This document shows, piece by piece, positions 57,593-64,000 of a stretch of DNA of 64,000 nt; the first letter of the stretch is position 1; each line of letters opens with the position of its first letter. Location: the NCBI GenBank assembly GCA_017555765.1, contig JAFZFT010000092.1, positions 1 to 64,000 of the forward strand, given 5' to 3'. Position numbers and translations under genes: made by a program. The notes below the pieces were generated by a model. It had not been told where the DNA came from. It did not search any database and worked only from the letters and a program-made list of their open reading frames with translations. This DNA is from Clostridia bacterium. GTDB taxonomy: Bacteria > Bacillota > Clostridia > Oscillospirales > Acutalibacteraceae.

Positions 57593-58324
57593 TTGAACGG
57601 TTTTCAGATTTTTTTATGCGTTATTGCCGGAATTATCGGTTTTTTCGTTCTGATTCTTTCAATACCTGTTCACGTATCAGTCGGATATGATGACAAAATC
57701 AGGTTATCAATCAGGTATTTGTTTATCAAACTAAACATCTTACCTGTTGGTGAGAAAAAGCCGAAGAAAGACAAACCGGCAAAAGAAAAACAACCAAAGC
57801 CTGAAGAACCTAAAAAAGAGCCTGAAGAAAAGAAAGAAAAGAAGTCGAATCCTATTCTGGAGATGGTTAAAGCAAACGGTCATGATGGTATGTTGCTTGT
57901 AATACAGAATCTCGGTAAGGTTATGGGTACATACGGCGGGAAGCTCTTTAAGAGCGTTGTTTTCGATGAAATAGTACTTCACATCTGTGTCGGTACCGGT
58001 GACTCAGCAGCAACTGCAATTAAGTACGGTAAAACCTGCCAGAAGGTGTATCCGATTTTTGGCTTTATATGCTCGAACAATCTTGTAAGGAGGTACGATA
58101 TTGACGTACATCCGGATTTTCTTGCAAACAAAACCGAAAGTGAATTTTATATGGACTTCCACATTTGCATACGCAAGATTATAAATGCAAGCATAGGAAT
58201 GCTCTTCAGATTAATATTTAAGGTTGTGCTTACGTTCCTCAAAGGTGCTAAGAAAAACAAACCCGCGGGACAGAGCAACTCCGATAATACTAAAAACGCA
58301 ACTCAAACTGAAATGAAAGGATGA
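57593..58324 (+). CDS. DUF2953 membrane-associated protein
   Basis: A 243-residue protein: an N-terminal membrane helix (residues ~3-25), a Lys/Pro/Glu-rich linker (about residues 56-85), then a soluble part with GTGDSAATAIKYGK, the DUF2953 signature, and a hydrophobic C-terminal stretch. DUF2953 genes commonly sit directly before gerW/ytfJ, as here (6 nt). The start is TTG 57593 after GGTGGTGAAGGA. Role unknown, presumably in sporulation by neighbourhood. Confidence 0.85.
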   Translation: MNGFQIFLCVIAGIIGFFVLILSIPVHVSVGYDDKIRLSIRYLFIKLNILPVGEKKPKKDKPAKEKQPKPEEPKKEPEEKKEKKSNPILEMVKANGHDGMLLVIQNLGKVMGTYGGKLFKSVVFDEIVLHICVGTGDSAATAIKYGKTCQKVYPIFGFICSNNLVRRYDIDVHPDFLANKTESEFYMDFHICIRKIINASIGMLFRLIFKVVLTFLKGAKKNKPAGQSNSDNTKNATQTEMKG

Positions 58325-58330
58325 TATACA

Positions 58331-58735
58331 ATGGCAGAAAAATCAGCAGGTGCAATTCTTGCATCAACAATCGAAAAAATCCGTGAGCTTGTAGATACAA
58401 GCACAATCATCGGTGAACCTATCTATGCAGAGGGTGGCACTACAGTTATCCCTGTATCAAAGGTTACATACGGCTTTGCATCAGGCGGAGCTGATTTCCC
58501 CTCAAAGGGTACTAAAGAGCTTTTTGGCGGCGGCGGTGGAGCCGGTGTTACTATTACTCCCGTTGCTTTCCTTGTAATCAATGGCGGCGAGGTTACACTT
58601 AAGCACATTACTGCATATGATAATGCTGCTGAAAGAGTTGTTAACCTTGTACCTGAAATGTTTGATAAGGTTACAGATCTTATGAATAAGTCAAAGAAGG
58701 ATGCTGCACCTGCAGTTACTGACACTCAGGCTTAA
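58331..58735 (+). CDS. gerW: GerW-family sporulation protein (YtfJ)
   Basis: A 134-residue protein. IGEPIYAEGGTTVIPVSKVTYGFASGG and the Gly-rich FGGGGGAGVTITPVAFLVING are diagnostic. In Bacillus it is a spore protein needed for proper germination. AAAGGATG precedes ATG 58331. Its companion genes here (DUF2953 before, D,D-carboxypeptidase after) match many sporeformers. Confidence 0.95.
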   Translation: MAEKSAGAILASTIEKIRELVDTSTIIGEPIYAEGGTTVIPVSKVTYGFASGGADFPSKGTKELFGGGGGAGVTITPVAFLVINGGEVTLKHITAYDNAAERVVNLVPEMFDKVTDLMNKSKKDAAPAVTDTQA

Positions 58736-58760
58736 TCTCACAAAGTAATAATTTTAATAC

Positions 58761-58799
58761 AACCGCCTGCATATTATATATTGGCAGGTGGTTGCTTTG
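58761..58799 (+). promoter_or_regulatory. Hairpin that covers the SD of the D,D-carboxypeptidase gene
   Basis: The 10-nt arms 58761-58770 and 58784-58793 pair fully (one G-U) with a 13-nt AT-rich loop. The SD AGGTGG (58786-58791) lies in the 3' arm, five bases before the TTG start at 58797. No T-run follows, so control of translation is more likely than termination. Confidence 0.5.
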
Positions 58800-59924
58800 T
58801 TAATTAAAAAAGTATTTATCGTTGTACTGATTCTTGTGTTTTTGACTTTTTCCGTCGATTCTCTTGATGAAAATGATATCAGTGCACGATCTGCAGTTGT
58901 TATCGACGTAGAAACGGGTACAGTGCTTTATAATAAAAATATGTCTGATCAGCGTTCTATGGCAAGTACTACTAAAATTATGACCGCTATACTCGCAATA
59001 GAATCAGGCAGGCTCGGATGTACCGTCACTGCAGATAAGGATATTTCGAGTGAAGGTACATCGATTGGTATCGGAAAAGGGGATTGCTGTACACTTGAAA
59101 CACTCGTGTGGGCGGTACTTCTTGAATCGGGTAACGATGCGGCTGTACTTATAGCTGAATATCTTGCAGGCACGGAATCGGATTTCGCTGTAATTATGAA
59201 TTCTAAGGCGGCGGAAATCGGTATGGAAAACACTAATTTTGTAACCGCTTCAGGACTTGATGCTGATGAGCATTATTCAACGGCTTATGATATGGCTATA
59301 CTGGCTTCGTATGCGATAAAAAATCCGATTTTCAGAAGAATATGCTCAAGTGAGCAGTATATAGCATCATACATTATACCTGAAACCACAGAAACATACA
59401 CTAACCACAATAAGCTTCTTAAGATGTATGACGGCGTATTCGGAGTTAAAACCGGATTCACCAAGAAGAGCGGCAGATGTCTTGTAAGTGCCTGTGAAAG
59501 AAACGGTACAACACTTATAACGGTAACTCTTAATGCTCCCGATGATTGGAATGACCACATGAAGCTTTATGATTATTGCTTCGGATTATCTGATCAAAGT
59601 AATATTGATATTGCATTACCCGAGCGATTAAGAATTTACGGAGCTGAATGTGAATGGTTAGATATTACTTGCGATGATATATCGGTAAGTACTATAAACA
59701 ATGACAGTGTTTCTTATTCGCTACTTCTTCCGCAATTTGCCTATGCACCAATCAGCGAAGGAGATTGCATTGGTAAGGTTATTTTGCTCGTTGACGGCAA
59801 AAAATACAAAGAAATAGCCTTAAAAGCGGATGTGGATATCGCGTCAGCTGAAGGCGATAGCGATTTGAATTACACATTAATTTACAAATTAAAAAATATT
59901 TTTAACTATAGAATGAAAGGATGA
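58797..59924 (+). CDS. D-alanyl-D-alanine carboxypeptidase (DacF/DacB-like, S11)
   Basis: A 375-residue penicillin-binding protein. A signal/anchor helix (residues ~5-20) leads to the S11 catalytic set: Ser57-X-X-Lys60 in ASTTKIM, SGN in ESGNDAAVL, and KTG in GVKTGFTKKSG. It trims the terminal D-Ala of peptidoglycan stem peptides, probably in spore cortex given its place after gerW. TTG 58797 fits the SD best; GTG 58788 overlaps it. Confidence 0.92.
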   Translation: MLIKKVFIVVLILVFLTFSVDSLDENDISARSAVVIDVETGTVLYNKNMSDQRSMASTTKIMTAILAIESGRLGCTVTADKDISSEGTSIGIGKGDCCTLETLVWAVLLESGNDAAVLIAEYLAGTESDFAVIMNSKAAEIGMENTNFVTASGLDADEHYSTAYDMAILASYAIKNPIFRRICSSEQYIASYIIPETTETYTNHNKLLKMYDGVFGVKTGFTKKSGRCLVSACERNGTTLITVTLNAPDDWNDHMKLYDYCFGLSDQSNIDIALPERLRIYGAECEWLDITCDDISVSTINNDSVSYSLLLPQFAYAPISEGDCIGKVILLVDGKKYKEIALKADVDIASAEGDSDLNYTLIYKLKNIFNYRMKG

Positions 59925-59930
59925 ATTAAA

Positions 59931-60674
59931 ATGACAGACGGTAAAGTCAGGCTTCAGAAATTCCTTGCAGAGAGCGGTGTAGCTTCTCGTAGAAAGAGTG
60001 AAGAGCTCATCGAATCAGGTAAAGTAAAGGTTAACGGACGCGTTGCATCTATTGGTGACAAGGTAAACCCTAAAAAGGATACAGTTACTGTTAATAGTAA
60101 AAAAATCATTAAGCAGAAGGAAAATACTTATATTGTACTCCATAAGCCTCGCGGTTTCATCACCACAATGAGTGATGAAATGGACAGAAAATGTGTTGCC
60201 GAGCTTATAAAAGACGTCAAGGTAAGAGTGTTTCCTGTAGGCAGACTCGACAGAGACTCCGAAGGTATGCTTATTTTTACTAATGATGGTGAATTTGCAA
60301 ATGCACTCACACATCCTACTAAACACGTACCTAAAACATACCGCGTCACTGTACGTCCTTCTATTACTGAAGATCAGCTTACAGCACTTACAGAGGGTAT
60401 TATTATCGACGATAGAAAAACTGCACCCGCTGAAGTACACGTTGTAACTAAGGAAGAAAACAGAGTCGTTCTTGAAATCATTCTTTACGAGGGACGAAAC
60501 AGACAGATCAGAAAGATGTGTGAAGAGGTTGGCCTTGAGGTTGCAAGATTAAAAAGAACAGCTATCGGTTCAATAAAGCTTGGTATGCTCAAGCAGGGCG
60601 CATGGCGTCATCTTACAGATGATGAAGTTAGAAAGCTTATGCTTGCAGCGGGTATGGAGCGAAAGAAGAAGTAA
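59931..60674 (+). CDS. rluB: RluB-type pseudouridine synthase
   Basis: A 247-residue enzyme with an N-terminal S4 domain (RLQKFLAESGVASRRKSEELI) and a RsuA/RluB catalytic domain: GRLDRDSEGMLIFTNDG contains the catalytic Asp, and GRNRQIRKMCEEVG follows. It isomerises a uridine in 23S rRNA. AAAGGATG precedes ATG 59931. Also commonly near scpAB in Firmicutes. Confidence 0.95.
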   Translation: MTDGKVRLQKFLAESGVASRRKSEELIESGKVKVNGRVASIGDKVNPKKDTVTVNSKKIIKQKENTYIVLHKPRGFITTMSDEMDRKCVAELIKDVKVRVFPVGRLDRDSEGMLIFTNDGEFANALTHPTKHVPKTYRVTVRPSITEDQLTALTEGIIIDDRKTAPAEVHVVTKEENRVVLEIILYEGRNRQIRKMCEEVGLEVARLKRTAIGSIKLGMLKQGAWRHLTDDEVRKLMLAAGMERKKK

Positions 60675-60675
60675 T

Positions 60676-61017
60676 ATGATTTATTTCAATCACACTAAAA
60701 TTGACAACGACGGAAAGTATATTGAATTTGAAGCTCTTTGTGAAGATAAAGTACTTGGTAAATGTACACTTTTCCTCGGTGCAGATGCTGCTGAAATTAC
60801 AGAAATAAGCTACGATGAGAGTAACGCTTATATTATCGACGGCATTATTAAGGCGGCTTTTAACTATGCAGCAAACAGAAACTATTATATGGGTATATGC
60901 AGTGCTAAAGGAGCAGATATGTATATATCTGCGATGAATTTCTGCAAAACTGATAAAGGATATTGTAACGATATACCATCAATACTTATGGGTAGCTGCA
61001 AAAGCTGTTCAAAATGA
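60676..61017 (+). CDS. Small GNAT-like protein of unknown function
   Basis: A 113-residue protein starting 1 nt after the rluB stop. EITEISYDESNAYIIDGIIK resembles the beta4-helix3 part of GNAT domains, but the acetyl-CoA loop (R/QxxGxG/A) is missing, so acetyl transfer is doubtful. It ends in CKTDKGYCND and CKSCSK, a Cys-rich tail. No named family recognised. There is no strong SD, so it probably depends on coupling with rluB. Confidence 0.65.
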   Translation: MIYFNHTKIDNDGKYIEFEALCEDKVLGKCTLFLGADAAEITEISYDESNAYIIDGIIKAAFNYAANRNYYMGICSAKGADMYISAMNFCKTDKGYCNDIPSILMGSCKSCSK

Positions 61018-61026
61018 TTATTTTAT

Positions 61027-61055
61027 TTGACAAATAAATCAGAATTGTATATAAT
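61027..61055 (+). promoter_or_regulatory. Perfect sigma-A consensus promoter for yicC-remA-gmk-rpoZ-priA
   Basis: TTGACA (61027-61032) and TATAAT (61050-61055) at exactly 17 bp: both hexamers and spacing match the consensus. It begins 10 nt after the previous stop and leaves a leader of about 50 nt before yicC. Confidence 0.88.
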
Positions 61056-61110
61056 TAAAAGGATATAGATTACAGTAAAACTCTTGCGGTTTATACGGAG
61101 GTTTTAAATT

Positions 61111-61989
61111 ATGATCAGAAGTATGACGGGCTTCGGAAGAGCTCAGGAAATTGTAGACGGAATGAGCATAACCGTTGAAATGAAAAGTGTTAATCACAGA
61201 TATTTTGATTTTTCATCAAGAGTACCCAGAACATTCGGATTTCTTGATGAAAAGCTTAAATCTTATATTCAGACAGTTGTTTCACGAGGCAAAATGGAGT
61301 GCTTTGTTCAGATTGAAGAGCTCCGTGAAGAGGATTGCATTGTTTCGGTTAATCACTCTCTTGCTAAGGGATACATAAATGCTCTCAACGAGCTTTGTGA
61401 GACTTATGAGCTCAGAAATGATATGACAGTTTCATCTGTTGCAAGATATCACGAGATTTTCTCCGTACATAAGAACGAAGCTGATGAAGAGCGTATCTGG
61501 AATGCCGTTAAAAAGGTAACCGACAGTGCTCTTAAAAACTTTATTGCAATGCGCGAACGCGAAGGTGAAAAACTCAAGAAGGACGTACTTGAACGTTGTG
61601 AGCTCATCCTCTCAAATGTTGCTTTTATTGAGACACGTTCACCGCAGACTGTTTCGGAATACAATGCAAAGCTTATCGAACGTATGAGAAGTGTCCTTGA
61701 GGATGTCAACGTTGATGAGCAGCGTCTTCTCACAGAAGCTGCTATATATGCAGATAAGGTTGCAGTTGCTGAAGAAACAGTACGCTTAAGAAGCCATATC
61801 AGTCAGATGTACGAGTTTATGTCAAGTACTGAAGCTATAGGCAGAAAGATGGACTTCCTTGTACAGGAGTTCAACAGAGAAGCAAATACTATCGGTTCAA
61901 AGGCTCAGGATGTTGAAATAGCACGTAAGGTTATCGATATCAAGGCTGAGATTGAAAAAATCAGAGAACAGATTCAAAATATAGAATAA
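61111..61989 (+). CDS. yicC: YicC-family endoribonuclease
   Basis: A 292-residue protein. SMTGFGRAQ at the N-terminus and the C-terminal [21 protein letters not shown] are the YicC hallmarks. The family has endoribonuclease activity in E. coli and is often next to gmk, as here. ACGGAGG precedes ATG 61111. Confidence 0.94.
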   Translation: MIRSMTGFGRAQEIVDGMSITVEMKSVNHRYFDFSSRVPRTFGFLDEKLKSYIQTVVSRGKMECFVQIEELREEDCIVSVNHSLAKGYINALNELCETYELRNDMTVSSVARYHEIFSVHKNEADEERIWNAVKKVTDSALKNFIAMREREGEKLKKDVLERCELILSNVAFIETRSPQTVSEYNAKLIERMRSVLEDVNVDEQRLLTEAAIYADKVAVAEETVRLRSHISQMYEFMSSTEAIGRKMDFLVQEFNREANTIGSKAQDVEIARKVIDIKAEIEKIREQIQNIE

Positions 61990-62002
61990 CAAGGTGAATG
62001 TT

Positions 62003-62275
62003 GTGAAATTAATAAATATCGGCTTTGGTAATATGATCAATGCCAACAGACTTGTAGCAATAGTCAGCCATGATTCCGCGCCCATTAAGAGGATCATTCA
62101 GGAGTGCAAGGAAAGAGGTACACTTATTGACGCTACACAAGGCAGAAGAACAAGAGCTGTTATTATAATGGACAGTGACCATGTAATCCTTACATATCTT
62201 CAGTGCGAAACTGTAGCAAACAGACTCAACTCTGAGATTGATGATGAGATTGAGGAGGATTGTGAAAATGAATAA
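62003..62275 (+). CDS. remA: RemA-family DNA-binding regulator (DUF370)
   Basis: A 90-residue protein: [30 protein letters not shown] and [22 protein letters not shown] match RemA closely. In Bacillus RemA activates matrix and osmoprotection genes. The start is GTG 62003 with AAGGTGA upstream; GTG 61994 overlaps that SD. The acidic tail [13 protein letters not shown] extends slightly beyond the usual core. It overlaps gmk by 8 nt. Confidence 0.93.
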   Translation: MKLINIGFGNMINANRLVAIVSHDSAPIKRIIQECKERGTLIDATQGRRTRAVIIMDSDHVILTYLQCETVANRLNSEIDDEIEEDCENE

Positions 62276-62879
62276 GGGAATACTTGTTGTTGTTTCCGCT
62301 CCTTCAGGATGCGGAAAGGATACAGTTGTTTCAGAGGTACTGAAAAGAATGCCCGGCAAATGCTTCCTTTCAGTTTCAATGACTACAAGAGCTATGCGCA
62401 AGGGTGAAACTGACGGCGTGGATTACTTCTTTGTTACAAAAGATGAATTCCGCAGACACATAGATGAAGGCGATATGCTCGAATACGCAGTGTACGGCGA
62501 CAATATGTACGGTACACCTATCGGCCCTGTTAGAGATATGCTCGATAATGGTAAGACAGTTTTTCTTATCATCGAAGTTGAAGGCGGAGGGAATGTAAAA
62601 AAAGCCTTCCCCGAAGCAACAAAAATATTTATTATTCCGCCCTCAATGTCAGAGCTTGAAAGAAGACTCAGAGGACGCGGTACAGACAGTGAAGAGGCTA
62701 TTCTCAAGAGACTTGAAATTGCGAAGAGTGAAATGCTCAGAGCTGAAGAGTATGATTTCATTGTCGAAAATGACAAACTTGAAAATGCAGTTGAGGATGT
62801 TATAACGATAGTTAATTCCCAACTCTTAAAAACAGATAAAATGAAAAATAAGATAAAAGAGGTAATTGAAAATGCTTAA
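62268..62879 (+). CDS. gmk: Guanylate kinase
   Basis: A 203-residue kinase. The P-loop [13 protein letters not shown]-binding [19 protein letters not shown] and the lid [17 protein letters not shown] are in order. It makes GDP from GMP. ATG 62268 follows GAGGAGG within the end of remA, and the gene overlaps rpoZ by 8 nt. Confidence 0.97.
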   Translation: MNKGILVVVSAPSGCGKDTVVSEVLKRMPGKCFLSVSMTTRAMRKGETDGVDYFFVTKDEFRRHIDEGDMLEYAVYGDNMYGTPIGPVRDMLDNGKTVFLIIEVEGGGNVKKAFPEATKIFIIPPSMSELERRLRGRGTDSEEAILKRLEIAKSEMLRAEEYDFIVENDKLENAVEDVITIVNSQLLKTDKMKNKIKEVIENA

Positions 62880-63081
62880 TCCCGATTTAAGAGATTTACT
62901 CAAGGACAACACAAGCCGCTACTCACTTGTAATTGCAGTAGCAAAGAGAGCAAGAGAAGTTTCAGAAAATCCTGTACTTTCAGAAAAGTGCGGTACAGAA
63001 AAGCCCGTGACTTACGCTCTTGACGAATTCCTTTCAGGAAAGCTTGATATTTGCGAGCCTGAAGAAATAAGAAATATCTGA
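62872..63081 (+). CDS. rpoZ: RNA polymerase omega subunit
   Basis: A 69-residue protein: LLKDNTSRYSLVIAVAKRAREV and KPVTYALDEFLSGK are omega signatures. The start is ATG 62872 with AAAGAGG 9 nt upstream; TTG 62866 is too close to that SD. Typical gmk-rpoZ-priA order. Confidence 0.95.
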   Translation: MLNPDLRDLLKDNTSRYSLVIAVAKRAREVSENPVLSEKCGTEKPVTYALDEFLSGKLDICEPEEIRNI

Positions 63082-63100
63082 TTTGAGGAAGTGAAATGAT

Positions 63101-64000
63101 ATGGAGCATATTCTGGCTATGGTTGCTGTAGAAAATGTTGCATATCATTTTGACATTTTATACGGCTATCTCGTTCCGAAAGAATTGATTGACCGTGTAA
63201 AACCCGGTGTACGAGTACTTGTAAACTTCGGACGAGGAAAGCAGACATTAAGACAGGGGATTGTTTTTGAGTTGTCTTCACTTGAAAAAGCTGACGGATA
63301 CAAGATGATTTCATCCGTTGTAGATGATGAAGATGCTTTGGTAAACGAGGAAATCTTATCAGTTGCTCGGTTTCTTAAGGACAGAACCTTCTGCACTTAT
63401 TTTGAAGGCGTCAGAACACAAATACCGTCAGGTTTTTCTTTTAAAACTACTGTCAGGTATTTCGCACGTGCAGTCGAAGAAAATCTGTCGCTTCCTGATA
63501 CTGAAGCTGAGGTTTACAACTTTATGCTCGGTTTACACGAACCGCAGACAGATACTTATATTTACAAATCACTTGGAATTTCTCCGGACACAGATGTTAT
63601 TTCAAAGCTTGTAAAAAAACAGCTCGTAATTAAAATTACGGATGCTCATAAAAACATAGGTGAAGCAACAAACAAAAACGTACGGATTATTTGTGATGAT
63701 GTTGACAGTGTTAAGCTTACTTCCAAGCAGAGAGAAGTAATAAATGTACTGAAAGATGTCGAAAATTGCACCTTAAAGGAGCTTTGCTATTTTACGGGTA
63801 TAACACCGTCAGTAGTCAATACTCTCGCTAAAAAGGGTGTTGTTGAGATTTATGACAGTGTATACTACAGAATTCCTAATACAGTACTTGAAAACAGTAG
63901 CTTCAAGAAAGAAATTCAGCTTACAGAAGCCCAACACAAAGCTTTTAATGAAATAACCGATAAGCTGGGCTCGGGCGGAGTTTCATTACTGTACGGAATT
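63101..64000 (+). CDS. priA: Primosomal protein N' (PriA), 3' part beyond the window
   Basis: The frame is open from ATG 63101 to the window edge (300 codons, no stop). The N-terminal 3'-DNA-binding domain (HFDILYGYLVPKEL, VLVNFGRGKQ) and the following winged-helix region are visible, and the helicase core begins at LTEAQHKAFNEI. The Walker motifs and zinc site are outside the window. PriA restarts stalled replication forks. GAGGAAGTGA lies upstream. Confidence 0.93.
   Translation, partial: MEHILAMVAVENVAYHFDILYGYLVPKELIDRVKPGVRVLVNFGRGKQTLRQGIVFELSSLEKADGYKMISSVVDDEDALVNEEILSVARFLKDRTFCTYFEGVRTQIPSGFSFKTTVRYFARAVEENLSLPDTEAEVYNFMLGLHEPQTDTYIYKSLGISPDTDVISKLVKKQLVIKITDAHKNIGEATNKNVRIICDDVDSVKLTSKQREVINVLKDVENCTLKELCYFTGITPSVVNTLAKKGVVEIYDSVYYRIPNTVLENSSFKKEIQLTEAQHKAFNEITDKLGSGGVSLLYGI

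Overview
The window reads as an ordinary chromosomal stretch of a low-GC, endospore-forming Gram-positive anaerobe, most likely a member of the Clostridia close to Ruminococcaceae/Oscillospiraceae. The evidence is a complete spoIIIA operon, a GerA-family germination gene, gerW and a sporulation-type D,D-carboxypeptidase, an Na+-type V-ATPase, strong AGGAGG ribosome binding sites, and neighbour pairs typical of Firmicutes (DUF177-rpmF, nadK-argR-recN, nusB-xseA-xseB-ispA-dxs-tlyA, scpA-scpB, yicC-remA-gmk-rpoZ-priA). Nearly every gene lies on the + strand in dense, often overlapping operons. The only minus-strand genes are a DUF1292 gene (11437-11751) and a small Cys protein (24228-24446). I see no insertion sequence, prophage, CRISPR array, tRNA or rRNA.

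Layout. 1-3335: DUF177 (cut by the window edge), rpmF, an intrinsic terminator, a radical-SAM DUF512 protein and der. 3374-11251: a promoter and a cell-envelope operon with a dlt-like set (dltA, an inserted GNAT, dltC, dltB, dltD), then a GT2 glycosyltransferase, a GtrA flippase-like protein and a GH43-like protein, closed by a terminator. 11220-11430: a promoter overlapping that terminator and a structured RNA resembling 6S RNA. 11857-21889: a promoter, a kinase-fold membrane protein whose catalytic Asp is Asn, and the nine-gene V-ATPase operon G-I-K-E-C-F-A-B-D. 21907-24217: ylmH and a SpoVAF-like GerA protein. 24584-29269: spoIIIAA to AH. 29270-37864: nusB to recN, covering RNA, isoprenoid, NAD and recombination housekeeping. 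37884-48688: tyrS, a membrane protein, a GH38 mannosidase, a PHP phosphatase, two M42 peptidases, a GNAT, a methionine gamma-lyase-like protein and DUF2461. 48681-61017: a phosphohexomutase, a beta-propeller-like membrane protein with a two-component system, DUF1385, prmC, an M50 protease, scpAB, DUF2953, gerW, a D,D-carboxypeptidase, rluB and a small GNAT-like protein. 61027-64000: a perfect sigma-A consensus promoter, then yicC, remA, gmk, rpoZ and priA (cut by the window edge).

No unmistakably new multi-gene system is present. The best leads are the predicted pseudokinase translationally coupled to the V-ATPase; the dlt-like operon whose adenylation enzyme has Ser where Bacillus DltA has its stereoselective Cys, and which carries an acetyltransferase; the unannotated structured RNA with its promoter inside a terminator; several hairpins that hold or displace the Shine-Dalgarno (SD) site of the next gene; and a probable CTG start codon for spoIIIAF. 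All functional calls come from reading the translated sequence; no database search was run.
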